Source: RGIG2041 sp045652745 (GTDB lineage: Bacteria; Bacillota; Clostridia; UBA1381; UMGS1253). Taken from it: a stretch of 64,000 bases of DNA. This document shows, in pieces, positions 23,249 through 31,733 of this stretch. The position numbers and the translations under genes were made by a program. The stretch lies in assembly GCA_045652745.1 (NCBI GenBank), contig JAZRUW010000028.1, positions 56,421-120,420 on the forward strand, in the 5' to 3' direction. The notes beneath the pieces were generated by a model, which was not told the DNA's origin, searched no databases, and saw only the letters and a list, made by a program, of their open reading frames with translations. Position 1 is the stretch's first letter, and each line of letters opens with the position of its first letter.

Positions 23249-24391
23249 ATGTACATAAACGAGCAGGACAAGAAATTTGCATCTGAGCTTTTAGATAAAA
23301 TGGTTGCAAAATTTACAAAAACCGCAGACGAAGTCGGCGACAGAATGCCGCGTTTTACCGATTCCGAAGGCAATTATGTTTATGCCAAAGAGCCATATTA
23401 CGCTTGGGAGGCAGGCTTCTGGCCGGGTATCCTTTGGATGATGTATTTAAAGACAAAGGATAATAAATTCAAAGAATACGCTGAGCGCATCGAAGAAAAA
23501 CAGGATATGGCCATCGAAGGCTATACCGGTTTGCACCACGATGTCGGCTTTATGTGGTTGCCGAGCGCCGTTGCAAACTATCGCATCACCGGCAACGAAA
23601 AATCCAAGGTGCGCGGTCTGCACGTTGCCGCTACCCTCGCTGCTCGCTTTATCCCGAGAGGCAATTATATCCGCGCTTGGAATCACTGGGGCGACAATGA
23701 CAACCTCACAAGAGCCATTATCGACTGTATGATGAATATTCCGCTTTTGCACTGGGCAAGCCGCGAAACAAACGGTACAGCACCATATCTTGCTGAGATC
23801 GCAGATTTGCACGCACATACAGTAATGAAACACTTTATTCGTCCGGACGGTTCTTCTGAGCACATGGTCGTATTTGATCCGGTGACCGGTGAGCCGATGA
23901 AGAAGCCGCGCGGACAAGGTTACGATGAGGGTTCTTCCTGGACTCGCGGTCAGTCCTGGGCGGTATACGGCTTTGCAATCGCCTATATGAATACGAAAAA
24001 TCCGGAATATCTGACGGTTGCTAAGAAAGTTGCAGACTACTTCATCTCTTCTTTGGATGACACCTGCGTACCGCCGGTAGACTTTCGTCAGCCGCTCGAG
24101 CCGCACAGACTCGATACCTCGGCAGGTGCGGTTACCGCCTGTGGCTTAATCGAAATTTCCAAACTTTGTGACTGTGAAGCGGAAGCAAAGAAATATATGG
24201 ATTGGGCTATGAAGATTATCCGCGGCATTGCAGCGCATTGTGATTTCACGGATAAAACACCATCCATCCTGCAAAACTCCACCGGCGCATATCACGGCAC
24301 GAAAAACAATCACGTAAATCTCGTATATGGCGATTACTATCTGCTTGAAGCCCTCATGAAGATTGACGGAAACGAGATTTTCTTCTGGTAA
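23249..24391 (+). CDS. Unsaturated glucuronyl hydrolase (GH88)
   Basis: A 380-residue alpha6/alpha6-barrel enzyme that removes the 4,5-unsaturated uronic acid left at the end of oligosaccharides by polysaccharide lyases. Supporting segments are YYAWEAGFWPGILWMMY, GLHHDVGFMWLPSAVANYRITG (with the DVGF Asp), WNHWGDNDNLTRAIIDCMMNIPLL (with a second conserved Asp) and GSSWTRGQSWAVYGFAIAY. No signal peptide is present, so the substrate must be imported. The heparinase-like gene near 32.7 kb could supply the unsaturated ends. The gene is followed two bases later by a small regulator gene. Confidence 0.92.
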   Translation: MYINEQDKKFASELLDKMVAKFTKTADEVGDRMPRFTDSEGNYVYAKEPYYAWEAGFWPGILWMMYLKTKDNKFKEYAERIEEKQDMAIEGYTGLHHDVGFMWLPSAVANYRITGNEKSKVRGLHVAATLAARFIPRGNYIRAWNHWGDNDNLTRAIIDCMMNIPLLHWASRETNGTAPYLAEIADLHAHTVMKHFIRPDGSSEHMVVFDPVTGEPMKKPRGQGYDEGSSWTRGQSWAVYGFAIAYMNTKNPEYLTVAKKVADYFISSLDDTCVPPVDFRQPLEPHRLDTSAGAVTACGLIEISKLCDCEAEAKKYMDWAMKIIRGIAAHCDFTDKTPSILQNSTGAYHGTKNNHVNLVYGDYYLLEALMKIDGNEIFFW

Positions 24392-24392
24392 G

Positions 24393-24659
24393 ATGCAAAA
24401 CAGAATCATATTTATTCGTAAAGAGCAAAAGCTGACACTCAAGGATGTCAGCAGTCTGTATGCTGTGCGTTTCGGTAAAAAATTATCTGTAGCGACATTG
24501 CGCAAAATTGAAACAGATACTTATGAACCCGTTTTTGCAGTTTATCTGAATCTGGCAGACCTGTTTGGCGTCACCGTCGATTACTTGCTCTGCCGCGCGG
24601 ATGCGCCGCTCGAAGAAGTACGGTTTCGCGCAAAAGGCATGATTGAACCACCAATTTAA
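24393..24659 (+). CDS. Small XRE-type helix-turn-helix protein
   Basis: An 88-residue protein whose residues about 5-60 form an XRE-like helix-turn-helix (IIFIRKEQKLTLKDVSSLYA, then LSVATLRKIETDTYEPVFAV, followed by LADLFGVTVDYLL). There is no effector domain. The ATG starts two bases after the GH88 stop, with no strong ribosome site, so translation probably depends on GH88 translation. The coupling suggests it regulates, or is regulated with, uronate-oligosaccharide use. Its target cannot be read from sequence. Confidence 0.75.
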   Translation: MQNRIIFIRKEQKLTLKDVSSLYAVRFGKKLSVATLRKIETDTYEPVFAVYLNLADLFGVTVDYLLCRADAPLEEVRFRAKGMIEPPI

Positions 24660-24664
24660 CCCAT

Positions 24665-24697
24665 GAAAGAAAGTGCAAATTTGCACTTTCTTTTTTT
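24665..24697 (+). terminator. Terminator of the GH88-regulator pair
   Basis: An 11-bp perfect inverted repeat GAAAGTGCAAA/TTTGCACTTTC (24669-24690) followed by seven Ts. As a perfect palindrome it could also be bound by a dimeric protein. Confidence 0.9.
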
Positions 24698-24710
24698 ATG
24701 TTTATATGAT
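24681..24710 (+). promoter_or_regulatory. Probable promoter of the MATE gene
   Basis: TTGCAC (24681-24686) and TATGAT (24705-24710), 18-base spacer. The -35 lies inside the terminator palindrome of the previous unit. Confidence 0.55.
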
Positions 24711-24746
24711 AGAATATTTTGAATTCACAATAAAGGACTTGATAAA

Positions 24747-26117
24747 ATGCAACTATTTATTAAAGACAAAGCTTTTTATAAAAAAGTAGCTGCCATAGCT
24801 GTCCCGATTGCACTGCAGGGACTCATTACCAACGGTGTCAATATTATGGATACGCTGATGATCGGTACGCTCGGTGAAACACAATTATCCGCCGTTTCAC
24901 TTGCCAACCAGTTTATTTCGATTTTTCACATTTTCTGCATGGGCATCGGCATGGGCGCTTCCGTATTAGTTGCGCGCTACTACGGTATGCGCGATAATCC
25001 GTCGCTGAAAAAGACCATTACCATTATGCTGCGTCTTTGCCTTTTGATGGCCACGCTGTTTTGCATTGGCACGGTGCTGTTGCCAAGCGAAATCATGCGC
25101 ATCTACACCACCGAAACTGACATCATCACAAACGGTATTGAATATTTGCGCTATTCCATTATCAGTTACTATTTCCTCGGCCTGTCGCTGACGTGTACAA
25201 TTGTACTGCGCAACGTGGGCCAGGTGCGGATGCCGCTCTACACCTCCATCGGCGCATTTTTCGTCAATGTACTTGCTAACTACATTTTCATTTTCGGCAA
25301 ACTCGGCGTTCCTGCCATGGGTGTAGCCGGCGCGGCCATCGGTACATTGGTGGCGCGTATATTTGAGTTTTCCGTCATCTGCGGTTATCTGTTTTTGGCC
25401 GACCACGAAATCGGATATAGAATCCGCGATATTCTCTCCCCTGTCGGCAAACTGTGGAATGAATACATCCGCATCAGTATTCCGGTGCTCATCAGCGACG
25501 GTATTTTGGCACTCGGCAACAACTCCGTGGCCATGGTCATCGGTCGCCTGGGCAAAGCCTTTGTAGCCGCAAATGCCGTTACCGCGGTAACACAACAGCT
25601 CAGCTCCGTTATGATTCAAGGCTTTTCGCAGGCCGGCGCAATCGTAACCGGCTATACCTTAGGCGAAGGGGACAAGGAGAAAGCGCACCGCCAGGGCTAC
25701 GCCTTTTTAGGTGTGGGACTGATTTTCGGCTTAATTTCCGCCGGCATCATAATGCTTTTGAGCGAGCCGATGATTCAGGCCTATAACCTGTCTGTAGAAA
25801 CACAGCAAATCGCACGCGCGCTGATACTGTCTATCAGCATTATTGTGGTATTCCAAGCTACCAACAGCATCATGACCAAAGGCGTTCTGCGCGGCGGCGG
25901 CGATACAAAAATGCTGATGCTGGCCGACAACATCTTTTTGTGGATTGCCTCCGTGCCGCTCGGCATTTTGGCAGGTCTTGTATTGCATCTGCCGGCGTTC
26001 TGGATTTACTTTGCGCTTAAAATCGACCAGGTTCTCAAGGCGATCTGGTGCGTTATTCGCCTGCGCAGCGATAAATGGATTAAGAAAATCAAAACAGACA
26101 AAGAATTAAACCAATAA
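24747..26117 (+). CDS. MATE-family efflux transporter
   Basis: A 456-residue membrane protein with about twelve hydrophobic segments in two homologous halves, typical of MATE exporters (AIPIALQGLITNGVNIMDTLMIGTLGE-type first helix pair, FFVNVLANYIFIFGKLGVPAMGVAGAAIGT, and AVTQQLSSVMIQGFSQAGAIV in the second half). MATE proteins export drugs or metabolites in exchange for Na+ or H+. The substrate is not predictable. It is monocistronic and converges with malQ on a shared terminator. Confidence 0.92.
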   Translation: MQLFIKDKAFYKKVAAIAVPIALQGLITNGVNIMDTLMIGTLGETQLSAVSLANQFISIFHIFCMGIGMGASVLVARYYGMRDNPSLKKTITIMLRLCLLMATLFCIGTVLLPSEIMRIYTTETDIITNGIEYLRYSIISYYFLGLSLTCTIVLRNVGQVRMPLYTSIGAFFVNVLANYIFIFGKLGVPAMGVAGAAIGTLVARIFEFSVICGYLFLADHEIGYRIRDILSPVGKLWNEYIRISIPVLISDGILALGNNSVAMVIGRLGKAFVAANAVTAVTQQLSSVMIQGFSQAGAIVTGYTLGEGDKEKAHRQGYAFLGVGLIFGLISAGIIMLLSEPMIQAYNLSVETQQIARALILSISIIVVFQATNSIMTKGVLRGGGDTKMLMLADNIFLWIASVPLGILAGLVLHLPAFWIYFALKIDQVLKAIWCVIRLRSDKWIKKIKTDKELNQ

Positions 26118-26118
26118 C

Positions 26119-26158
26119 AAAGAAGGTGTATCCGCATTTGACGAATACACCTTCTTTT
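26119..26158. terminator. Bidirectional terminator between MATE gene and malQ
   Basis: Stem AAAGAAGGTGTAT with ATACACCTTCTTT (26120-26156) around a loop of about 11 bases, A/T-flanked on both sides; it includes the malQ stop codon region. Confidence 0.8.
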
Positions 26159-27584
26159 ATCTTGCATACATATGATTAAGCTCTTTAAACCTTCTTTTAT
26201 CAATACTGTCGAGTTGTTCTTTTGTCACGCGGTATGCCCAGTTGCCGTCCGCCTTTCCCGGAATATTGAGTCTTGTGTCCGACCCGTAGCCAAGCAAATC
26301 CTGAATTGGCAAAACCACCAGCCGCGCGTGGCTTGCAAACACCGCACGCAGAATGCTTTCACATCCGCTCTCCCACGCTCCTGTATGCCCGCAATAGCGG
26401 AGCATATGCGCTCTTGCGTCGTCAGAAAGTTCCCACAGATATCCAAGGAGCGTATTGTTATCATGTGTGCCCGTATAGGCCACACAGTTTTCGGGATAGT
26501 GGTGCGGTCTGTGCACACTGTCACTTTCCGATAAAAAGCCAAACTGGAATACACGCATACCCGAAAAGCCACTGTCACGCACCAGCGCGTGTACCTCCGG
26601 CGTAATATCGCCTAAATCCTCGGCGATAATTTCCGTATCCCCCGCCGCCTGCTTTATGGCATCAATCAGCTTCATGCCGGGACCTTTTTCCCAATGCCCC
26701 TCCCTTGCGGTTTCGGCATCACCGGGCACTGCCCAGAAGGATTCGATACCGCGAAAGTGGTCAATACGCACCGTATCAAAAAGTTTGGACATATGACGGA
26801 TACGGTCGCACCACCAAGCAAAGCCGTCTTTTTCCATTTCCGCCCAATTGTAAATTGGGTTGCCCCAAAGCTGACCGTCCGCACAGAAATAATCCGGTGG
26901 CACACCGGCCACCCATGCCGGACGTCTATCCTCTTTTAAGCAGTACTGTCCTTGATTACTCCATACATCGCAACTGTCATGCGCCACATAAATCGGAATA
27001 TCTCCAATAATACGGATACCCTTTGCATTTGCGTATGCCTTAATCTGCGCCCACTGCGTGAAAAATTCGTATTGGATAAATTTCCACATAAAGAGCACAT
27101 CGTCATCCACCGTATCGTTTGTCCACGCATACCACGGCGCTTGATGGTTTGCCGTCTTACGCGCCATGAACTCGCAAAACTTTGCAAGATAAATATCCTG
27201 TGCAATAAAGTTTTCAATCTCTTCTCTATTGCCTGCGCGCTTGGAAGCCTTCATCAAAAGTTCCAACCGCGTATGGTACAGACGTACAAACTCGCAAACA
27301 TACGGATTTTGCTGACGGTAAGCCTCCAGTTCCTGCGGTGTCACCAAGCCTTTGCTCTCCAGCACCTTTAAATCCACAAAATACGGATTGCCGCCGAATG
27401 TCGAGTAGGATTTATACGGCGAGTTGCACTCGTCCACCATACAAAACGGCAAAACCTGCCAATAACTAAAACCGCACTCCGCTAAAAAATCCACAAAATA
27501 TTTGGCCTCACTGCCGAAACTACCAATGGAGTAATCACCGAATAACGAGGATATATGCATCAATACACCGCTTTTTCTTTCCAT
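26157..27584 (-). CDS. malQ: 4-alpha-glucanotransferase (GH77)
   Basis: The 475-residue amylomaltase transfers alpha-1,4-glucan segments between maltodextrins. It has the GH77 N-terminus GVLMHISSLFGDYSIGSFG, YWQVLPF, SPYKSYSTFGGNPYFVDL, the nucleophile Asp in VRIDHFRGIESFW, the acid/base Glu in IIAEDLGDIT, and the third carboxylate in YTGTHDNNT. It is slightly shorter than the about 500 residues of many homologues but complete. It is cytoplasmic and lies 12 bases downstream of the alpha/beta-hydrolase gene, with which it forms an operon. Confidence 0.94.
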   Translation of the reverse strand: MERKSGVLMHISSLFGDYSIGSFGSEAKYFVDFLAECGFSYWQVLPFCMVDECNSPYKSYSTFGGNPYFVDLKVLESKGLVTPQELEAYRQQNPYVCEFVRLYHTRLELLMKASKRAGNREEIENFIAQDIYLAKFCEFMARKTANHQAPWYAWTNDTVDDDVLFMWKFIQYEFFTQWAQIKAYANAKGIRIIGDIPIYVAHDSCDVWSNQGQYCLKEDRRPAWVAGVPPDYFCADGQLWGNPIYNWAEMEKDGFAWWCDRIRHMSKLFDTVRIDHFRGIESFWAVPGDAETAREGHWEKGPGMKLIDAIKQAAGDTEIIAEDLGDITPEVHALVRDSGFSGMRVFQFGFLSESDSVHRPHHYPENCVAYTGTHDNNTLLGYLWELSDDARAHMLRYCGHTGAWESGCESILRAVFASHARLVVLPIQDLLGYGSDTRLNIPGKADGNWAYRVTKEQLDSIDKRRFKELNHMYAR

Positions 27585-27596
27585 AACCCATTTCCT

Positions 27597-28313
27597 TTAA
27601 GCATATTTTTCCACAAAATTGATAATCGGCGTTGCATCCTCCAGACCGTGCGGATGATGTCCGCAGCCGGGCTTGCCGTACACCTCGATTATGCCGCCCT
27701 GTGCCTTGTATTTTGCCTCTAAAACCGCACCATTTTCCGGATACGGCACAACCACGTCTGCATCCCCATAAACCATAATCACCGGCTTTTTATCCGCAAG
27801 AAGCTTGTCGGCAAAATCAATCGGATGTTCACGGTAATTGATTAAATCCAGAACCGTCATACCTGTAGCATGCACAAACTCCGCATAAATCTTTGCAAAC
27901 GATGTTCTCGCGCCGAGACCGCACGGACAGGACAAATAATTCATAACCGGTGCATCAATGTACAGACACGATACAAGTTCCGGATACTTTGCCGCAAGTT
28001 TTACGGCAATCTGACCGCCGCAGCTCATGCCGACCGGCACACAGGTTTTATCTAAGTGATACGTTTCGCTGATATACTTACAAAAACGCGCCTTTGTATC
28101 AATTTCTTCTTCCAATGCCCAACGCGTCGGATTTTTATTAAATGCCACGCACCAACCACGCTTTAACATCTCAATTTCAAATTCCGGAAATGCATCTCTG
28201 TATTCCGTCTTTAAAAGCCACTTACCGTTTCTTTCTCCGTTCGGCAATACAATTGAGGCAGGTTTACCCTCAAACTCAAATTCAACCAGTTCAAAACCAT
28301 CCCATACACACAT
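27597..28313 (-). CDS. Alpha/beta-hydrolase of unknown substrate
   Basis: A 238-residue cytoplasmic serine hydrolase. The nucleophile elbow is GMSCGG (Ser about residue 96), the acid is in YGDADVVVPY and the His in GCGHHPHG, so the triad is complete. Members of this group resemble dienelactone-hydrolase and acyl-esterase folds. Co-transcription with malQ suggests a role in sugar-ester or oligosaccharide metabolism; this is inference from context. The ATG follows AAAGGAA, and the unit has a consensus-like promoter. Confidence 0.8.
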   Translation of the reverse strand: MCVWDGFELVEFEFEGKPASIVLPNGERNGKWLLKTEYRDAFPEFEIEMLKRGWCVAFNKNPTRWALEEEIDTKARFCKYISETYHLDKTCVPVGMSCGGQIAVKLAAKYPELVSCLYIDAPVMNYLSCPCGLGARTSFAKIYAEFVHATGMTVLDLINYREHPIDFADKLLADKKPVIMVYGDADVVVPYPENGAVLEAKYKAQGGIIEVYGKPGCGHHPHGLEDATPIINFVEKYA

Positions 28314-28346
28314 TTTGTGTCATTCCTTTCGTAGTTTGATATAATT

Positions 28347-28375
28347 ATTATAGCAAATTTCATGCAGATATGCAA
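28347..28375 (-). promoter_or_regulatory. Sigma-A promoter of the hydrolase-malQ operon
   Basis: TTGCAT (28375-28370) and TATAAT (28352-28347), 17-base spacer, reverse strand. Confidence 0.8.
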
Positions 28376-28433
28376 GAACCCGCGTTAGAAAGTTCTCAAA
28401 ATAAATATTTTTTAATTTTTTTCAAATTACCCC

Positions 28434-28462
28434 TTTACAAACACCAAAAGGTGTGCTATAAT
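28434..28462 (+). promoter_or_regulatory. Sigma-A promoter of tRNA-Gly
   Basis: TTTACA (28434-28439) and TATAAT (28457-28462), 17-base spacer, 20 bases before the tRNA. Confidence 0.8.
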
Positions 28463-28482
28463 AACTTTCGTTCCAAAGAAAT

Positions 28483-28557
28483 GCGGGAGTGGCTCAGTGG
28501 TAGAGCGTCACCTTGCCAAGGTGAACGTCGCGAGTTCGAATCTCGTCTTCCGCTCCA
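28483..28557 (+). tRNA. tRNA-Gly (anticodon GCC)
   Basis: A full cloverleaf: acceptor GCGGGAG/CTTCCGC, D arm GGCTCAGTGGTAGAGC, anticodon arm CACCTTGCCAAGGTG with anticodon GCC, and T arm CGAGTTCGAATCTCG. CCA is encoded at 28555-28557. The gene stands alone and is followed directly by a terminator. Confidence 0.97.
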
Positions 28558-28594
28558 AAAAGAACTAATCCATTTGGGTTAGTTCTTTTTTATT
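28557..28594 (+). terminator. Terminator of tRNA-Gly
   Basis: A 15-bp stem AAAAAGAACTAATCC/GGGTTAGTTCTTTTT (one G-T pair) with a 4-base loop and a T run. The following 28596-28681 holds a further hairpin, GCTAAGCC/GGCTTAGC (28637-28644, 28651-28658), of unknown purpose just past the end of the reverse-strand M50 gene. Confidence 0.9.
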
Positions 28595-28681
28595 TTGCGG
28601 ACGAGATGAGAACGAGCAGAGTTCGTCGTAGCAGACGCTAAGCCGCGTCAGGCTTAGCGGACAGCGGAGTCCGGAGTACGC

Positions 28682-29530
28682 TTATTTTATCTCCCCCAAT
28701 CGCATTTTTCCGCCGCCGCAAATAAGTGCATCTAAAATCTGGGTTTCGGTCAGATGCCCGACAGGGTGCTGTTTAGCATCAAACAAATGGACAATATGAT
28801 ATTTGTCATAGGAAAACCGCGCAACCACCTGCGCCGCAGGCGTATCCGTTTGTGCGGCCAGATTACGCACATACATAATCTTTTGCGCTGAAAGCTTTTG
28901 CTTGTACTCCGCCGTTTGTCGCATAACAAGGTAGGCATTACTCTGCTTTTCCGCACTCATGTTAAACAGCAAAAACGAAACCAGTACCATAAGCGACACA
29001 TTAAACCGGTTATTCCAAAGCATACACAGCGCGCACAATCCGACAAAGAGTACGAAAAACCACGTTACGGTTTGCGTGATTTTCAGCGCGCGGACTAGGC
29101 CCAAGCGCGCCGTCAGATACGCTTTCAGTATCCGCCCGCCGTCGAGCGGCAAAATCGGCAGTAAATTTACCGCCGCAATGGAAAGATTGGATACGAACAA
29201 ATAGTGCACATCTGCATTTGCCAAATCACATGTCAAATAAAGGCACGCCGCCGCACTCAAATTCGCAAGCGGCCCTGCCGCACATAAAATCACTTCGTAA
29301 AACGGCTCAGAAACACGATTATCCATCAATCGGAGCGTTACCCCGAACGGTTGAATTACAAGCCCTCTGCACGCAATTTTAAGCCGTTTCGCAACCACGT
29401 AATGTGCAAGCTCATGCACGGCGAGTACCGCATAGGAAAGCATCAACCAGCGAAAGGAACCGACAAGCGCACAAAACAGCAAAAGCACACCCGTCCACAA
29501 GCTGACATACAAATCCCCTGCTTTAATCAT
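28682..29530 (-). CDS. SpoIVFB-like M50 site-2 metalloprotease
   Basis: A 282-residue polytopic membrane metalloprotease. The zinc site is HELAH (39-43) in the second hydrophobic region with the distal Asp130 in LPLDGGR; AGPLAN (85-90) is also conserved. The C-terminal part (about 195-282) resembles the CBS-like tail of SpoIVFB, the protease that cleaves pro-sigma-K in the mother cell. Substrate identity is inferred only from family and context. Its start overlaps the end of the small upstream membrane-protein gene by 8 bases, the arrangement seen for spoIVFA-spoIVFB. Confidence 0.85.
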   Translation of the reverse strand: MIKAGDLYVSLWTGVLLLFCALVGSFRWLMLSYAVLAVHELAHYVVAKRLKIACRGLVIQPFGVTLRLMDNRVSEPFYEVILCAAGPLANLSAAACLYLTCDLANADVHYLFVSNLSIAAVNLLPILPLDGGRILKAYLTARLGLVRALKITQTVTWFFVLFVGLCALCMLWNNRFNVSLMVLVSFLLFNMSAEKQSNAYLVMRQTAEYKQKLSAQKIMYVRNLAAQTDTPAAQVVARFSYDKYHIVHLFDAKQHPVGHLTETQILDALICGGGKMRLGEIK

Positions 29531-29801
29531 TTTGCGCCTCTACAATGCGGTCGCAAAACAGATTGACCGCCTCTACCGACTGTGCATACGCACCCGAAAG
29601 GTCGGTTTCCCCACACATGCATGCCGCAATCCGGTTTTGCGCACGCAAAAATATATCTTGTCCGTACAGCCGGATGCCCGCCAGTAACAAAAACAATAAA
29701 AGGCACACAACCGTGCGCATGAAAAATCCAGCCGCATACCTGCCTTCCGGCTCTTCTTTGTGTCTTATCCGCGCACGCAATCTTCTATATCTTTTTTCCA
29801 T
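29523..29801 (-). CDS. Small single-pass membrane protein in the spoIVFA position
   Basis: A 92-residue protein with a basic cytoplasmic N-terminus (about 1-27, RYRRLRARIRHKEE), one membrane helix (about 29-45) and a short outer tail of about 47 residues with three Cys. It overlaps the start of the SpoIVFB-like gene. SpoIVFA, which normally holds SpoIVFB inactive, is about 260 residues with the same topology plus a C-terminal LytM domain; that domain is absent here. It may be a reduced SpoIVFA or an unrelated partner. The start has GGAGGG six bases upstream. Confidence 0.6.
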   Translation of the reverse strand: MEKRYRRLRARIRHKEEPEGRYAAGFFMRTVVCLLLFLLLAGIRLYGQDIFLRAQNRIAACMCGETDLSGAYAQSVEAVNLFCDRIVEAQND

Positions 29802-29825
29802 GGCAATCCCTCCGATACAAGATAT

Positions 29826-29857
29826 GAAAAAAGCGAGTACAATATGTACTCGCTTTA
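29826..29857 (-). terminator. Terminator of metK
   Basis: A 12-bp perfect stem AAAGCGAGTACA/TGTACTCGCTTT (29830-29841, 29845-29856), then TTCATAT on the reverse strand after TTTTT. No promoter is visible between it and the small membrane-protein gene. Confidence 0.85.
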
Positions 29858-29869
29858 ATAAATTTCAAA

Positions 29870-31012
29870 TTAAAGACCTGCTTGCGCACGCAAGGTGTCT
29901 GCCTTGTCCGTCTTTTCCCAGGACAAATCCAAATCCTCACGACCCATGTGACCGTATGCTGCGGTCTGCTTGTAAATCGGACGTCTGAGTTCGAGTTTTT
30001 CGATAATCGCCAGCGGGCTCAAATCGAAATTCTTCTCTACAAGTTCAGCAATTTTCTCTTCCGGAATTTTTGCCGTGCCGAAGGTTTCTACCAATACGGA
30101 TACCGGCTTTGCCACACCGATTGCATATGCAATCTGAATTTCACAACGATCAGCCAAACCTGCCTTTACGACGTTCTTTGCAACATATCTTGCCGCATAA
30201 GCCGCGCTGCGGTCCACCTTCGTCGGGTCCTTGCCCGAGAACGCACCGCCGCCGTGTCTGCCCACACCGCCGTAAGTATCTACGATAATCTTTCTGCCGG
30301 TATGACCGGAGTCACCCTGCGGACCGCCGACAACGAATCTGCCGGTCGGGTTGATTAAAAACTTCGTATTTTCATCCACAAGCTCGCTCGGAAGCGACGG
30401 CAAAATTACCTCACGGATAATATCTGCACGCAGTGTTTCCATAGATACGCTTTCATCATGCTGACTGGATACAACCACGGTGTCAATACGCACCGGTTTG
30501 TCATTATCATATTCCACGGTCACCTGTGTCTTACCATCCGGACGAAGATAACTCAAAATCCCCTGCTTGCGTACATTCGTCAGGCGAAGCGCCATCTTGT
30601 GCGCCAGATAAATCGGCATCGGCATTAACGCCGGTGTCTCATTGCAAGCATAACCGAACATCATACCCTGGTCACCTGCACCCGCTCTGTCTACACCGAG
30701 CGCAATATCCGGCGACTGCTTGTCCAGCGCCGTAATCACCGCACAAGTATCACAGTCAAAACCGTACTTTGCTCTGTCATAACCCGTTTCGCGAACGGTC
30801 TGACGTACGAGCTGTTGAATATCAATATCCGCTGTGGTGGAAATCTCGCCGACAACCATGACAAGACCGGTTGTAACCGTTACCTCACAGGCAACACGTC
30901 CCATCGGATCCTTCTCTAAAATTGCATCGAGCACCGCATCGGAAATCAAGTCAGATATTTTATCCGGATGTCCTTCGGTTACGGACTCGGATGTAAAAAG
31001 TCTTCTAGCCAT
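29870..31012 (-). CDS. metK: S-adenosylmethionine synthetase
   Basis: The 380-residue enzyme makes S-adenosylmethionine from methionine and ATP. Family signatures are complete: RLFTSESVTEGHPDKISDLISD at the N-terminus, GAGDQGMMFGYA (about 110-121), and the glycine-rich loop GGGAFSGKDPTKVDRSAAY (about 252-270). There is no SAM riboswitch in the short leader. It is transcribed alone from a consensus-like promoter and stopped by a strong terminator. Confidence 0.97.
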   Translation of the reverse strand: MARRLFTSESVTEGHPDKISDLISDAVLDAILEKDPMGRVACEVTVTTGLVMVVGEISTTADIDIQQLVRQTVRETGYDRAKYGFDCDTCAVITALDKQSPDIALGVDRAGAGDQGMMFGYACNETPALMPMPIYLAHKMALRLTNVRKQGILSYLRPDGKTQVTVEYDNDKPVRIDTVVVSSQHDESVSMETLRADIIREVILPSLPSELVDENTKFLINPTGRFVVGGPQGDSGHTGRKIIVDTYGGVGRHGGGAFSGKDPTKVDRSAAYAARYVAKNVVKAGLADRCEIQIAYAIGVAKPVSVLVETFGTAKIPEEKIAELVEKNFDLSPLAIIEKLELRRPIYKQTAAYGHMGREDLDLSWEKTDKADTLRAQAGL

Positions 31013-31050
31013 AATGCATACCTCACTCTTTCTATGCTATTTACTCGAAT

Positions 31051-31079
31051 ATTATATCGCACTTTATCCGAAAATGCAA
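31051..31079 (-). promoter_or_regulatory. Sigma-A promoter of metK
   Basis: TTGCAT (31079-31074) and TATAAT (31056-31051), 17-base spacer, reverse strand. Confidence 0.85.
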
Positions 31080-31098
31080 GCAAAATAGATTTTTTATG

Positions 31099-31127
31099 TT
31101 GTTTTCTTTCCCGGTTTGTGGTAAATT
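31099..31127 (+). promoter_or_regulatory. Possible promoter of the XRE regulator gene
   Basis: TTGTTT (31099-31104) and TAAATT (31122-31127), 17-base spacer; both boxes are weak. Confidence 0.4.
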
Positions 31128-31147
31128 GTAAAAAAGGATGTGATTTT

Positions 31148-31513
31148 GTGATAAAAGAAGATACAAATACTGCGATGCGCATCGCATTTGCCAAGAATTT
31201 GCGCACCTTGCGCATACAGCACCATCATACACAAAGTCAGCTCGCGGCAAAATTAAACCTCTCCAAAAGTTGCATTTCCAATTACGAAAAAGCCATGCGT
31301 ATCCCCGCCACGAATACATTAAAGCGAATTGCCGTGCTGTACGGAGTTAGCATAGAGCATCTCATCGGCTCGTCCAAGCGCCCCGTGCATCATACAACCG
31401 AGGACAAGTACATAGACAAACAGCGTTATCTGGATTTAAACAACCTCTCGCCCGAGCACCGACGCATGATAACAGAATTTTACGAATATCTCTGTGAAAA
31501 GGATAACCGTTAA
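31148..31513 (+). CDS. XRE-family transcriptional regulator
   Basis: A 121-residue protein with an N-terminal XRE/Cro helix-turn-helix (about 14-68: FAKNLRTLRIQHHHTQSQLA, KLNLSKSCISNYEKAMRIPA, LKRIAVLYGVSIEHLIG) and a C-terminal helical tail (YLDLNNLSPEHRRMITEFYEYL) typical of small repressor-like regulators. The GTG at 31148 lies nine bases after AAGGA; a downstream ATG lacks a ribosome site. It lies between metK and the heparinase-like gene but in the opposite orientation to both. The target is unknown. Confidence 0.8.
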   Translation: MIKEDTNTAMRIAFAKNLRTLRIQHHHTQSQLAAKLNLSKSCISNYEKAMRIPATNTLKRIAVLYGVSIEHLIGSSKRPVHHTTEDKYIDKQRYLDLNNLSPEHRRMITEFYEYLCEKDNR

Positions 31514-31691
31514 AAAGCGATGCGCCGAGACTCGATTTCACATCGTGGTCAATCGTCATCTTTTTCAAACTCACTTTAGTCACCGTACGCTCCACGCGTC
31601 CGCAGCGCACCTCCGGATAATCCTTCGGATTGCCGTGGTAGGCTTATTTTACAAAATATAATTTATATATAATATACTTTCACAAGTCAAA

Positions 31692-31725
31692 TAAAAAGGC
31701 TCACCTGTATAAGGAGAGCCTTTTA
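31692..31725 (-). terminator. Terminator of the heparinase-like gene
   Basis: AAAAGGCTC with GAGCCTTTT (31694-31724) closing an imperfect loop, followed by TTTTTATTTG on the reverse strand. Confidence 0.75.
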
Positions 31726-31733
31726 ACGCTTAT

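Noticed and set aside
28370..28582. Plus-strand open frame of 70 codons
   Set aside because: It overlaps the promoter, the whole tRNA-Gly gene and its terminator.
28596..28681. Second tRNA or a terminator for the M50 gene
   Set aside because: There is a clear 8-bp hairpin but no T run and no cloverleaf, so its role is left open.
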